Origin: Sphingobacterium faecium
GTDB lineage: Bacteria > Bacteroidota > Bacteroidia > Sphingobacteriales > Sphingobacteriaceae
NCBI RefSeq assembly: GCF_003054045.1
Contig: NZ_QBKH01000011.1
Coordinates: 43,575-107,574 of the forward strand
Direction of reading: 5' to 3'
DNA: 64,000 bases
Part shown: in pieces, positions 36,050 through 46,116 of the stretch
Layout of the letters: every line of letters begins with the position of its first letter
How positions within the stretch are numbered: position 1 is the first letter of the stretch
Position numbers and translations under genes: made by a program
Notes under the pieces: generated by a model
The model's input: the letters and a program-made list of their open reading frames with translations, nothing else
Told to the model about the DNA's origin: nothing
The model's database searches: none

Positions 36050-36382
36050 ATGAACTGGACACCGATAACTTTTGAAGAACTAAAAATTTTGATCTCAAAT
36101 GGTGAACATAATATGGATCAGAATCTTTTAGATTTTTGGGATAAAATAAAAACTGTACCAAAAAAATGGTCTGAAGTTGAATATGGAGATGAAGGAAATG
36201 GATTTTGGGTAGTAGCAAAATTTAAAAACTTAGTAGTATATTATAATGATATAGAAGAAGGGTTTAATATTTCTGAATTCAAATATGAAGGTGAAATACA
36301 AGAATACGGTGCAGAACAAGATGAATTAAACTTTGCAATTTATAAACTTGTAGAATTAAAAAATTACTTGTTTTTATCGTAA
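36050..36382 (+). CDS. Small immunity-like cytoplasmic protein
   Basis: 110 residues, acidic, no signal peptide: MNWTPITFEELKILISNGEH, FWDKIKTVPKKWSEVEYGDE, FNISEFKYEGEIQEYGAEQD. Size, acidity and context fit polymorphic-toxin immunity proteins. It follows the frameshifted membrane gene by 27 bp and precedes a unit-B remnant. No family name can be given. Confidence 0.5.
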   Translation: MNWTPITFEELKILISNGEHNMDQNLLDFWDKIKTVPKKWSEVEYGDEGNGFWVVAKFKNLVVYYNDIEEGFNISEFKYEGEIQEYGAEQDELNFAIYKLVELKNYLFLS

Positions 36383-36434
36383 TAACTACAGAAAAACCTA
36401 AAGGATTCATGTATCATAACAATCTAGCTGTCTC

Positions 36435-36582
36435 CAGGTCGCACTTAAAGTACTGGCTCCAATTGCAGCTGTTGCTGAAATGGGATTTTTGTGGTGATCG
36501 GTTTGATTAAAAAATACGGGAAGCCGTAAGGATGGTTTAAAACGTATAAAGCCATTCTTGACAGAATGGCTTTATACGTTTA
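36435..36582. repeat. Unit B remnant, copy 2 (short YbjQ fragment plus hairpin)
   Basis: About 60 bp related to the N-terminal part of the YbjQ gene (minus strand), then the conserved ACGGGAAGCCGTAAGGA segment, then the hairpin (36541-36557 with 36564-36580, loop TTGACA). Here both hairpin arms match each other (ACGTATAAAG / CTTTATACGT). Confidence 0.75.
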
Positions 36583-36602
36583 TTTTATATGATCCATTTG
36601 AT

Positions 36603-37544
36603 TTATTTCAGTTTTTCAATCTCGTCGATGGTAAGGCCGGTACCCTCAGCAATTTGTTCTAAAGGTAAACCCATCTTTTTAAATTTTAAAGCTGTCTCAA
36701 TGGCTTTTTTGTGTTCGCCTTCAGCTTTAGCCTCTATTGCTGCTTTCTTGGATGCTTGTTTAACCTCTTTCAATTGTTTTTCTAGTCCTCCCAATTGCTT
36801 TTCTAGTCCTTCAACTTGTTCCTGTTGATACATCCGCACTGCTTCAGCATCCCATTTACGTTTTAAACTAATATCATACATAGTTCGTTCCTCCTTTGTC
36901 AATTTTGCGTAGCTGGCCAACTGAAAGAATCGTTGAAATACCGCCGATTTCATGATCCGTGGCAAGGTCTTTAACGTAGACATATTTTTGAGCATAAAGA
37001 ATACTTTATCCAGTTCGTCTTCAACCTCAGCTTCGCTTTTAACAAAGTTAATAATTTCTAAATAGATAAACCCCAAACCCTCGTAAAATATTTGCCCTGA
37101 ATCTCTATTACACAGGCAAGTATCGTGAAAATAGGTTCTATGATCACCTCCCGGCATATGAAAACCGTCCATCAGGACAATGGTATAAACCTCGGGAATG
37201 GCATACCCCCAGGCTTTGCGGTTTCCTTTGGGCGCTGTATCTGAAATGACCTTGCTGGCATAATACAGCATGCGTTGCTTTAGATTAGTCTGACTGCTGG
37301 TCTGCATCTCAATGATGATCTCTTCGCCTGTACTGATCTGAACTACTAGATCAAAGATAACTTTACCGATCTCTTCGGTTGCACCGATACGCTCGGTATC
37401 TCGATACGTCAGATCAACGATGGTCTTTCGACCACGAAAGATGATGTTAAGAAAGTTGATCAAGTTGACTTTGTCTCCGAATAACCGTTTAAAGCCCTCA
37501 TCGGTAGTCGGATCAATAAAAACGGGCTGAACGTGATTTTTCAT
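36603..37544 (-). CDS. Rpn-family PD-(D/E)XK nuclease/putative transposase
   Basis: 313 residues, intact. PTTDEGFKRLFGDKVNLINF is the typical start, and VIFDLVVQISTGEEIIIEMQ holds the catalytic D...ExQ of PF12784/Rpn proteins. A coiled-coil linker rich in Lys/Glu/Gln (EQVEGLEKQLGGLEKQLKEV) leads to the shared tail KKMGLPLEQIAEGTGLTIDE ending in EKLK. That tail is almost identical in two other, otherwise different Rpn genes in the window. Likely a DNA endonuclease tied to recombination or defence. Confidence 0.8.
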   Translation of the reverse strand: MKNHVQPVFIDPTTDEGFKRLFGDKVNLINFLNIIFRGRKTIVDLTYRDTERIGATEEIGKVIFDLVVQISTGEEIIIEMQTSSQTNLKQRMLYYASKVISDTAPKGNRKAWGYAIPEVYTIVLMDGFHMPGGDHRTYFHDTCLCNRDSGQIFYEGLGFIYLEIINFVKSEAEVEDELDKVFFMLKNMSTLKTLPRIMKSAVFQRFFQLASYAKLTKEERTMYDISLKRKWDAEAVRMYQQEQVEGLEKQLGGLEKQLKEVKQASKKAAIEAKAEGEHKKAIETALKFKKMGLPLEQIAEGTGLTIDEIEKLK

Positions 37545-37705
37545 AATTTTAGCTTTTGCTTAAATAATTAATGTTGCTAAGCAAACATCAGAAAAACTAA
37601 AATTATTAGCCAATTATTAAACGTTTGTAGTCGATAGTAGTCGTTTGTTGTCGGCTAGCTGGCAACAAAAGCATCAACTTGTTAATCTAGTCTTGCTTTC
37701 CGGAC

Positions 37706-38735
37706 ACAAAAAAAAGCCACATCTTACGACATGGCTTCCCCTTAATATATGGATTAAACTTGATTACTGATAAGAATTGATCGATTGGGATACTTTCCAA
37801 TTACCGCCGTCATTGACTAAAGTCACGAGATCGGTTTTGGTAAAACCTTCAAACTGCATGGTTACTTTGGCTATCATGTATTCTGCTGACTCCTGTACGA
37901 TGGTGGTACTTGTTTTACAGTTTAACTGCTCACCTTTTTGCTTTTTTAAGAAGGAAATAACTTCTGAACGGTTATTGGTTTTATCTTCTGATGCCTGTAC
38001 TTTTTGGCTAAAATCTGCTGTAAACAGCTGCTCCACTCCTGCCGATTGACCTGCTGTCATAACCGCAACGTAATGATCAATGGCGAGATCTGCTGTAGGT
38101 AAATTGACCACCGCTTTTTTAGGGTTTGCTACCTCTGGTTTGCCTGCTGCCATAGTGAATGTAGATACTGCGATCAAGGCTGCTGCTGCGAATGTTTTTG
38201 CTATAGTGTTCATAATGTCTTTATTTTATAGTTTGTTAGTTCTTAATTGCATCAGCCCCTCATCCACCAACTCAAACCCTGATGCTTTGCTAAAGCAATT
38301 GTTGATTCAAAAGTAGGGTGTTAATCGTCCCAACCCTATGGCAATTAGACTAAACCAACTAAAAACTCGGTGAATGAAGGAAATGGATAGGTGAAATTAT
38401 TTTAAACTTTTTTGAACTATTTTATTCGACAGGTGTTCCGATAATACAAAGCGATAACAAACATACTTTCAGCATGAAAGTGGATAACGATAAATGACGT
38501 AGTACAGTAAATAAATCCAATTGCTTGAAAACAATTTGGATGATGAAACAAAATAGAGGGAACGATAAGAAACATAAAAATTACTGTGCAGTTAAACGCC
38601 AAGATAAAGGGTCTAATGAGAATTAGGCCCTTTTGATGTATATGGATTTTCAAGCATTCGCAACTATTATCCACGATGTATATATGGTATTTATTCGTAA
38701 CTTAATACGATTAACCTATATACTTATAATAACTA
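37706..38735. repeat. Constant unit A, copy 2
   Basis: Second copy of the terminator, NTF2-like gene and conserved upstream DNA. Closest to copy 3 in the terminator and gene 3' end. It ends immediately before the signal-peptide start of the variable gene at 38741. Confidence 0.85.
37764..38213 (-). CDS. Exported NTF2-like protein, copy 2
   Basis: 149 residues, differing from copy 1 at only about a dozen positions (for example NLPTAD for NLSTAD and EVISFLKK preceded by NNRS). Same signal peptide. Near-identity in protein and flanking DNA indicates recent duplication or gene conversion. An intrinsic terminator (AGCCATGTCG... type stem, 37712-37736) follows. Confidence 0.7.
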   Translation of the reverse strand: MNTIAKTFAAAALIAVSTFTMAAGKPEVANPKKAVVNLPTADLAIDHYVAVMTAGQSAGVEQLFTADFSQKVQASEDKTNNRSEVISFLKKQKGEQLNCKTSTTIVQESAEYMIAKVTMQFEGFTKTDLVTLVNDGGNWKVSQSINSYQ

Positions 38736-38740
38736 AATCT

Positions 38741-39556
38741 ATGTATTCAATCTTTATCAAATATAGCTTATCTAGGTACTTTATAATTGTTTCATTATTA
38801 GCTTTAAGTTTTATCGCCAAAAGCCAAGAAGATAAAGAGGTTATATTTATCTCGTATGAAAACTTTCTACCAACGCCCAAAATTGGTGTATATAAGTTTT
38901 ATGAAGAACTTTTGAAATCTTTTCCACATGCTAATGGAAGAATTATTATAGAATTCAGTGCAATGAAAGATAGCAGTGTTTTAGATATAAATTCTATTGG
39001 TTATATTAATGGCATAGACTCATTGAAACAAAAATTTGAAAATATATCGAAATGGATTCCTGCAAATAAAGATAATAGACCGATGAATATCACGCAGAAT
39101 TATTCATTTCAATTTGGTAAGCTATCTCATATAGGAGATATTGGTCATTTCTTTTATAAAAGTGACTCTGTAGCCGTTTATGATAAGGATCATATAAGAC
39201 ATATAGGAGGACGATGGCTAGATCAGTTTCATGCTTCGACTGTAGATTATTATTACAATAAAGGGAAAATCAAAAAAATTGTAATTAAGAATAACAAGCT
39301 AAAAGGAGTACGAAGTGTTTATAACAATTATTACGATTACAAATCGCTAGAACAGTTTTTAGTTTTTTATTATGGTTTACCTACAGAATTTATTCAGTCT
39401 CCGACTATCGATCACCTACATGGCCAAAGTTTTTTTGAAATGATTAAAGAAATTGAAAACAATTATTATTCGGTCTCCTGGAACGATTTTTTGGATGGGA
39501 AAATTTTACTGGAAAAGATAAAAGGTACAACTCAGTTAACGTATGAATTCTATTAA
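38741..39556 (+). CDS. Exported hypothetical protein in the variable slot of unit A copy 2
   Basis: 272 residues from the ATG at 38741, chosen because it opens a clean signal peptide (RYFIIVSLLALSFIAKSQ). A longer frame from 38633 would run through repeat DNA. Mature part: KEVIFISYENFLPTPKIGVY, YYNKGKIKKIVIKNNKLKGV and a C-terminal acidic region. Possibly a periplasmic immunity protein. No family recognised. Confidence 0.55.
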   Translation: MYSIFIKYSLSRYFIIVSLLALSFIAKSQEDKEVIFISYENFLPTPKIGVYKFYEELLKSFPHANGRIIIEFSAMKDSSVLDINSIGYINGIDSLKQKFENISKWIPANKDNRPMNITQNYSFQFGKLSHIGDIGHFFYKSDSVAVYDKDHIRHIGGRWLDQFHASTVDYYYNKGKIKKIVIKNNKLKGVRSVYNNYYDYKSLEQFLVFYYGLPTEFIQSPTIDHLHGQSFFEMIKEIENNYYSVSWNDFLDGKILLEKIKGTTQLTYEFY

Positions 39557-39584
39557 TGGTGTTGAAGTAATAGAAATGTACCGA

Positions 39585-40035
39585 TAGCGGTGATCATAAA
39601 CGATCGGCGTTCCTTTGCCCGAGAGCTCATCAATATTGACGCTGAAGCCTATAACGGCATCTGCCCTATAGGCTACGGGCATTTTGCTTTAAAGACTCCA
39701 CTACACTCTTATATAGCTCCTGTAATTTGTTTTCATAATTGCGAGAGTGCCCACCGAAAAATCCCGAAGGGATCTGCGAAGCAAACAAGACAAAGCTCGC
39801 TCCGGATTGCACTCAAAGCATTGGCTCCAATAACAGCTGTTGCTGATATGGGATCAAAATAACGCAGGACTTCTCTCCCCTCGATGGTATGGGTACTGGT
39901 AACGATCATGGTGTATGATGAATACTGTTTTAAAAGCCCGAAAATAAAGGATCGGTTTGATTAAAAAATACGGGAAGCCGTAAGGAGGGTAATAAACCTA
40001 TAAAGCCATTCTTGACCGAATGGCTTTATAGGTTT
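39585..40035. repeat. Unit B remnant, copy 3 (YbjQ fragment plus hairpin)
   Basis: Minus-strand YbjQ-derived DNA from about 39910 down to 39590, with several indels (an extra GAAGGGATCTGCGAAG-type insertion relative to the 53-kb copy), then the conserved spacer and the hairpin (39994-40011 with 40018-40035, loop TTGACC). To the right the sequence is unrelated to the other copies, so the hairpin marks the junction. Confidence 0.75.
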
Positions 40036-40108
40036 AAGTGCTATAATTATAAAATTCATTTTATTAGTAAATATGGAAATCAATGAAAAGTTATCCAGAT
40101 AACAGATG

Positions 40109-40609
40109 TTAAACACTTATTCCTATCTGTCTCATCATCGTTATTGTATCCATAAAAGCTACTCCAGTAGCATTACATGCCTCTGGTATTTTAATTTTTT
40201 TTCTTCCTTGAGGTTGAGGTATTTCATGGGTGATCAAAATTCTATTTTAACAATCTACCAAGGAGTAAGCTACCAACCAAGCATCGGCTTCATCGACATT
40301 TAAAAACTCATTTAAGGCCGCCTGAGTATAATGACTGCTTCTTGAAGCTGCCCAAGAGGCTACCGCACTATACTGATTTATAACAACTTCTGAGGACTGA
40401 AAAAAATCCTTGGGTAAGTTAGTTTCAATCCAATCGGTTAAATGGTCCTTATTATGAACTAATTCATTCCTCACCTTGTCAAGACTGACAATTACACCTA
40501 CTTCTGCAAGCTCTTTTACTTTATTCCAAAAACTTGGGAAGATATCAAAAGGATAATGCATACGATGTGCCTGTACAAAAAAATTGGTATCTAGAACATA
40601 TTGAACCAT
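40109..40609 (-). pseudogene. DUF4411-type PIN-domain toxin, interrupted by TAA
   Basis: The first 120 residues (MVQYVLDTNFFVQAHRMHYP with the PIN Asp7; ADAWLVAYSLVDC with the second acidic pair) stop at a TAA (40247-40249). The same frame then continues NRILITHEIPQPQGRKKIKI and ends at 40109, giving the usual length of about 165 residues for the family. One base change explains the loss. It overlaps the stop of the ImmA/IrrE-like gene by one base, as in two-gene toxin-antitoxin-like pairs. Confidence 0.8.
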
Positions 40610-41752
40610 TATTTTACCGTTGTTACATGTTTCTGAATAAATTGTGTATATACATTACCATACAAGCCTGTTAATTTAAAAGCATCTTTATAGGTCAATT
40701 CTCCACTTTGAACAGCGCTATCCACAAAACTTGCAAAGGTTGGACTCACACGACGCTTTGAAGTACTGTAGAAATTTCCACCACTGCCCCCTTTCTTAAC
40801 TCTAAATTGCTCTATATATTTGTTGTAGAAAGTATAAAACTGAGTCTTGCTGATCAACTCTAAATCCAGAGCACGTCGCGCTATAACTATTGTACTTACT
40901 TTTAAGCGAGTTGCGAGTTTTTGAATATCTGCTAAATCTTTCCAGAATTCCCGTAAAATATGAGCTGGCACTAAAAATTCGGCCGCAACACGATCACATA
41001 AAATCTCTGTTTCGTTACTTGCAGGTAATAATTGGTCTTGATTAAATCCAGCACTTTTACCTAACCAAACATGAGCAAGCTCATGAATAAGAGTAAAAAG
41101 CTGTGCAGCTTTGGCATCGGCATTATTTAGAAACATAAAAGGCACGTAATCATCTACAAGAACGAATCCTCGGCACTCTTCAACTGGTATTGGTCTAGAT
41201 GTATTATTCCCTACTATCCCATTTTGGATGACAATAATACCAATGCGTTCAATAGTATCTATCAATATACCTAATGTATCTTCCCAAGTGGGACACGTCA
41301 TAGTCCAGCCAGCTTGTAAGCCTAGCTTATCTCTCAGATCTTTAACAAAGATATCAATGGATGTATCAGTACCAAATTTGCCAACATATGCTAAAGGATG
41401 AATCTCTAATTGTATTAAATAGTCTCTAAGCCAGTCTTGCCTTCGTTGCAAAATCAAGTATTGTATTGTAAACATTTGGACTCACTTGGTAGTTGGGAGA
41501 TAAATTACCTGTACGAAAAAAAGGAAAATCAATATCTTCATTGGGAGGTTCCTGCAAAAAAAGATAATCAAAAGGAATGTGTACTTTTTTAGAAAAGTCT
41601 TCAAGTTGTTTTACAGTTGGTTGTTTATCTCCTTGCAACCAATGATCAACTTTTAAAGCTGGATACTTACTGGAAAATTTGGCCAAATCGTACCCTGCAC
41701 GGTTTAGCGCCCATGTTATAATATTTTCTTTAATTGGTACAGTAGTAGCCAT
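40609..41752 (-). pseudogene. XRE-ImmA/IrrE metallopeptidase regulator, frameshifted
   Basis: The first frame (41426-41752, 108 residues) holds the XRE HTH (HWLQGDKQPTVKQLEDFSKK) and the FPFFRTGNLSPNYQVSPN linker. The second (40609-41475, 288 residues) holds the ImmA/IrrE peptidase with zinc motif TLIHELAHVWLGKS and downstream Glu in NETEILCDRVAAEFLVP. They belong to one gene of about 380 residues broken by a one-base shift near 41440. In intact relatives the HTH-peptidase protein is paired with the DUF4411 PIN gene. Both members are damaged here. Confidence 0.8.
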
Positions 41753-42284
41753 AAGGCAAGGTTATTGATTTTCTGGCATTTTAAAAGCACTCAAAAAAAA
41801 TGATAATAGTATTAGATTGCTTTTTCTAGATTATTAATTATATTAAGATACGACTTTTTACTGTAATTCGCCTGATAAAAGTAGGAGTTAAATGTATAAC
41901 CTTACTTCTTCTTGACTCAAATATGTATTGACTTTTTGGTCGAAACAACAGTTCAAGATATGGAATCCATTGAACATACGTTATATTTTAACCCATAACT
42001 CCACTCCTTTTACCCCTATATTTCTTAAATAAATAATGGTACTAAATCATTAAAGTTGTTAATGGATTGTTAATGACAGATAAAATATTTTTATTTACGA
42101 CAATTCGATGTATAATTGATTAACAAAAAGAATAACACACCAATATAACCTGGTTTTTATAATTTAAAGATCAACAATAAGTAATATTTAAAATTTCAAA
42201 GAAAAGAAGTTTCAGAAGAATGTAGTTCGTTGTTAAACTGTTGTAGTATATCGATTAAACCAATATATAAGATTAAATATTTAA
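41753..42284. other. Intergenic region with probable promoter of the toxin/export operon
   Basis: About 530 bp, AT-rich, without a convincing frame. The divergent decayed regulator and the plus-strand operon both start from here. No operator-like repeat was identified. Confidence 0.45.
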
Positions 42285-43406
42285 ATGGGATTTACGAAGA
42301 ATAGAATTCGATCAATTGATTTTAAAATCTCACAATCAAGTATTGAGCTTTTGGCCCACGAATGGAAAGAACATGTCAAAATTATACCACCATATCCAAT
42401 AGATAAATTCGGCGGAAAAGGTATTGTGTACACAGCTGGCGGGATTACCTATGTATCTTGTTTGTGGATATCAATAAATATACTGCGGGAGTCAGGATGT
42501 ATACTACCCGTTGAAATTTGGCACCTTGGAAATGAGATCTCACTGGACATAATAAAATATTTCAATAAGTTGAATGTACAATTCCGAAATTTCAAAGAAG
42601 TATGCAATGTTGATAAACCTGGATTTCACTTAAAACCACTAGCAATATTAAATAGTCAATTTAAAGAAATACTGTATTTGGATGCTGATAATATTTGCTT
42701 TAATAATCCATCTGAATTATTTGACATGGAAGGCTATCAGCGAACTGGTACAACATTTTGGCCAGATTACTGGTTCACAGATAGTAAAAATCCGATATGG
42801 GAAATTATAGGATCTGATGCGTACCATTTACCTGAGCAAGAAAGCGGACAAATACTAATAAACAAGGAAACTTGTTGGAAGGAACTAAACTTATGTATGC
42901 ATTTTAATCAACTGGGTGAATATTATTATAAATTTTTATATGGGGATAAGGATACATTCAAATTTGCTTGGTCAGCTTTAAAAACAGTTTATTATATGAT
43001 AGAGAAATCTCCTTCAAATTGTGGTACATGGTTAAATGATTCTTTTAATGGTAATACCATGATTCAATATGATGATAAAAATGCAGTGGCTTTCCTTCAC
43101 AGAAATCTGCTAAAATGGGATATCACATTATTGCACGAAAGAGGCTGGGAAGGAATAAAGTCGTTTCCTAATGACAACAGTTTGAAAGAAGTCTATTTAC
43201 AAAATGTCAACGGAATGATGACAGTGGATTTCGGAGGAAATGTTATTTACGAGGAGACCTCACCAGATATTAAGAACCTAGAAAATAAATGCTTAGATTA
43301 TTTGAAGATCTGGAGGGAAAGCGATACATATTTTAAATTTTATGAATATATACATTTCATTCATAAACGTAATTTACAAAACTCAACACAATCAATTGAA
43401 GTCTAA
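42285..43406 (+). CDS. Glycosyltransferase, mannosyltransferase-like (MNN1/PF11051 type)
   Basis: 373 residues, soluble. GKGIVYTAGGITYVSCLWIS and ILPVEIWHLGNE precede the metal-binding DxD in ILYLDADNICFNNPSELFD (residues 133-135), then TTFWPDYWFT and QESGQILINKETCW, the order seen in alpha-mannosyltransferase-like GT-A enzymes. First gene of the plus-strand operon that encodes a double-glycine toxin candidate and its exporter. I infer that it glycosylates the toxin linker or another exported product. Confidence 0.75.
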   Translation: MGFTKNRIRSIDFKISQSSIELLAHEWKEHVKIIPPYPIDKFGGKGIVYTAGGITYVSCLWISINILRESGCILPVEIWHLGNEISLDIIKYFNKLNVQFRNFKEVCNVDKPGFHLKPLAILNSQFKEILYLDADNICFNNPSELFDMEGYQRTGTTFWPDYWFTDSKNPIWEIIGSDAYHLPEQESGQILINKETCWKELNLCMHFNQLGEYYYKFLYGDKDTFKFAWSALKTVYYMIEKSPSNCGTWLNDSFNGNTMIQYDDKNAVAFLHRNLLKWDITLLHERGWEGIKSFPNDNSLKEVYLQNVNGMMTVDFGGNVIYEETSPDIKNLENKCLDYLKIWRESDTYFKFYEYIHFIHKRNLQNSTQSIEV

Positions 43407-43409
43407 AAT

Positions 43410-44045
43410 ATGGTTCCTAAAATTATTCATCAGATAGTAGGTAAAAAGCCTTCTGAACTCGTTAAAATGTGTCTTGAATCGTGGAAAGCTACAATTAGCC
43501 ATGGTTTTAAAATTGTGTACTGGGACGACGATAGTTTAGCAAAATTTATAAAAGACAAATATGAATTTGCCTTAGATGCATTTCTGAATGCCAGAAATCA
43601 TGCAGAAGCTGCGGATATTGCTCGCTATCTGGTGATATATCATTATGGTGGCTATTATGTTGACTGGGACATCAGTCTTAATAATTCACAAGCTTTTCTT
43701 TCCCTTGCTGATAAGGAACAAAGAGGTTATGTAGTCATTGACCCGCTCAATGAAACATTGGCATCTGAACATTTTTCAGCTCTAGCAAGCAATACATATT
43801 TGTATACAATTGTTGAAGACATCATAAGTACTTATATAAAAGATGAGCGTGATTTAATGGCAACACCAAATTATTCAGGTCCATATCGTATGCGAGCTAC
43901 GATGAGAAAGTTTCAAAATATTGAACAATCAAAGATCCAGGTAAAAGACATATTCGAATATGCATATGACGAGATTAGAAACCATAAAGTATTCATGAAG
44001 TCAGGAATTATGACTCATTATTGGGAACACTCTTGGTTTCTGTAA
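43410..44045 (+). CDS. Glycosyltransferase with DxD sugar-binding motif (OCH1/PF04488-like)
   Basis: 211 residues. MVPKIIHQIVGKKP and FKIVYWDDDS are the family start, and HAEAADIARYLVIYHYGGYY leads into VDWDI (Asp85, Asp87). Starts 3 bp after the previous gene. Second of three glycosyltransferase genes in the operon. Confidence 0.85.
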   Translation: MVPKIIHQIVGKKPSELVKMCLESWKATISHGFKIVYWDDDSLAKFIKDKYEFALDAFLNARNHAEAADIARYLVIYHYGGYYVDWDISLNNSQAFLSLADKEQRGYVVIDPLNETLASEHFSALASNTYLYTIVEDIISTYIKDERDLMATPNYSGPYRMRATMRKFQNIEQSKIQVKDIFEYAYDEIRNHKVFMKSGIMTHYWEHSWFL

Positions 44046-44093
44046 TTTAATGATGAAAATTAAATGGAATATTATTTACAGTAATAAAAAATT

Positions 44094-45215
44094 ATGAAAA
44101 AAAAATTAAAACTCGCTTTTGAAGAATTGGAAAGAGAATTGGCGCTTGTTTCCGATGTCGAACTTGTTCAGGTAGTTGGTGGATTTAGCTCAGGAAATAA
44201 TGCCGGACTCTTTAATCATTCTTTTGAGGAATCAGTAGATTTTCTTACAGATCCTGGTACAGCAACCAATATTGAATCTGAACAAGATTTATTTTATGGA
44301 TCAAAAATAGCATTGAATGAAACAACTTTTAATGCTTACTTGAATAACTACACAACTTCAAGTAGTGACAGTAGTGGATCTAGTAGCGGGTACGGATCGA
44401 CTGGTCTAAGCAGTACAGGTTATGTTTTAGACGAAGTAATTATAAACAGCACGGGGTCAAATAGTACGGGTCACGGCTACGATCATTTTAGCACTGGATA
44501 TCAAAATGGAAGCGGTTATAATTATAGTACTGGAAATGGCAGCACTGGTAGTGGTAGTGCTGGTGGTGATTGGGGACCTGGTAATGGAGGAATAACTATT
44601 CCCGCTGATCCTGATATATCAAATGACCCATGGGAACGAGATATTAATGGAGAGGTTATAGAATACTTACTGGACCCTACGGATCCGAGAAAATTTAACA
44701 CTTCTATAGATTATACAGGTAGTATTGAAGATAAATTTGACAAAGTAAAATTAAATCTAATACCAGTCATAATAAAAGGACCAAACAACTTGGATGTATT
44801 AGCATATAAAGTCACTAGCTATTTTGATGCACAAAACATCGAACACTTTGACATTCCAGAAAGATATAAGGCAAATTGTCATGGTTCGGCAACAGGGCTG
44901 AATCTGTGGATTCACGATCCATTTGTTCCTATTCCTAATAATCCAAACCTAATAGATTCATCACATGAAGACCAGTCATTTAGAGATATGATGAATAATA
45001 ATTATACTTCGAACCAAACCGATGCTACTATAATCTCTTTTTACAATAATGGAGTTTTCTCTCATTCGGTTCGAAGAGATCCAGCAACAGGGAAAATATG
45101 GAGTAAAACTGACAATGCGGAAATGCAAACTTTTAATAGTTTAGAGGATTTCTATGCTACAGATGGAAATAGAACTAAATATGAAGATAACGTAAAACAA
45201 TATTATAAATTTTAA
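44094..45215 (+). CDS. Double-glycine-leader exported toxin candidate with S-T-G repeat linker
   Basis: 373 residues. The leader MKKKLKLAFEELERELALVS continues to ELVQVVGG (Gly29-Gly30), a GG site fitting the C39 peptidase exporter encoded downstream. Residues about 88-166 are Ser/Thr/Gly-rich with seven Ser-Thr-Gly tripeptides, a likely O-glycosylation region given three glycosyltransferases in the operon. The C-terminal domain (180-373) has KANCHGSATGLNLWIHDPF (Cys262) and ISFYNNGVFSHSVRRDP (His324), a Cys/His arrangement like papain-fold hydrolases. A signal-peptide-bearing immunity candidate follows at once. Toxicity, glycosylation and peptidase activity are inferences. Confidence 0.65.
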   Translation: MKKKLKLAFEELERELALVSDVELVQVVGGFSSGNNAGLFNHSFEESVDFLTDPGTATNIESEQDLFYGSKIALNETTFNAYLNNYTTSSSDSSGSSSGYGSTGLSSTGYVLDEVIINSTGSNSTGHGYDHFSTGYQNGSGYNYSTGNGSTGSGSAGGDWGPGNGGITIPADPDISNDPWERDINGEVIEYLLDPTDPRKFNTSIDYTGSIEDKFDKVKLNLIPVIIKGPNNLDVLAYKVTSYFDAQNIEHFDIPERYKANCHGSATGLNLWIHDPFVPIPNNPNLIDSSHEDQSFRDMMNNNYTSNQTDATIISFYNNGVFSHSVRRDPATGKIWSKTDNAEMQTFNSLEDFYATDGNRTKYEDNVKQYYKF

Positions 45216-45228
45216 AACTTCAATTATA

Positions 45229-46089
45229 ATGAGATGCTTTATAAAAACACTTTTTCTATTTTATATAATTTTTGCAACTTCTATTCTAAAGAACTATGGA
45301 CAATCCGTATTTAAAAATAATGCACAAAATGAAAAGATAGCTGAGATATTTAATACCTATCAAAATATTGATTCTATATATCTTCAGTATGAAGATAAGG
45401 CCCCATCGACTTTATTCATATATGAACCTTTAAAGGAAAAACATTCAAATCCATATATTACAAAAGATATAACTACTTATAAAGTAGATTTTGAAGGGGA
45501 TCAGTTGTGGTTAGATCAGGATTATAAACTGATACACCAATTTATTTTTCAAGATGAATTAGAATCGGAAATACAAAAAACTACGGATAAAGAAGATTAT
45601 ACTTTAACGATTACTTCGAAAAAATCAGCTATTAACGATTTTTTACAATCAGGAGGAGTTGGAGCTGTTATAAATCCCCAAAAAAAACAAGATTTTATTA
45701 AGCTTCTTAATACTAACTACAGAGATTGTACAGATGTTATTAAAGATTCGGTGTTAATAGTTCAGGCTGTTATCTTAAGGAACGGTGAAATCGGAGATAA
45801 CGAAATAATTTATGGAAAATCGGAATTTCTTTATAATTATTTCATGAAAACATATCACTCTTTTGAGGCCAGTCAACCTCTTCAAAAGAAAGACCGCAGA
45901 GATTTTCAAAACAGAAATGAAAAATGGCTTTTTAAACCTAGAATTAGTAATACACAAAGGACAAGTTTAATTGATATTTATCTTCGACTCAATCCAGATA
46001 AAACTTTTACATTTTCGGCACAAGGAAATTACAGACGTTTAAAAATTAAAGATTATCATAAAAATCCTAATGATCCAATATTTTATTAA
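45229..46089 (+). CDS. Periplasmic immunity-protein candidate 1
   Basis: 286 residues with signal peptide (IKTLFLFYIIFATSILKNYG). Clearly paralogous to the gene at 46295: YQNIDSIYLQYEDKAPSTLF aligns with YEKIDSISIQFQDNEPKDLY, DSVLIVQAVILRNGEIGDNE with DSILIFQAVVNRNGIIAENE, and LNPDKTFTFSAQGNYRRLKI with ANADKTFTISANGRERKLKI. It starts 13 bp after the toxin candidate. Position and export suggest neutralisation of the toxin in the periplasm. Confidence 0.65.
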   Translation: MRCFIKTLFLFYIIFATSILKNYGQSVFKNNAQNEKIAEIFNTYQNIDSIYLQYEDKAPSTLFIYEPLKEKHSNPYITKDITTYKVDFEGDQLWLDQDYKLIHQFIFQDELESEIQKTTDKEDYTLTITSKKSAINDFLQSGGVGAVINPQKKQDFIKLLNTNYRDCTDVIKDSVLIVQAVILRNGEIGDNEIIYGKSEFLYNYFMKTYHSFEASQPLQKKDRRDFQNRNEKWLFKPRISNTQRTSLIDIYLRLNPDKTFTFSAQGNYRRLKIKDYHKNPNDPIFY

Positions 46090-46116
46090 ACATTAATAAA
46101 CACATCATATACTCTT

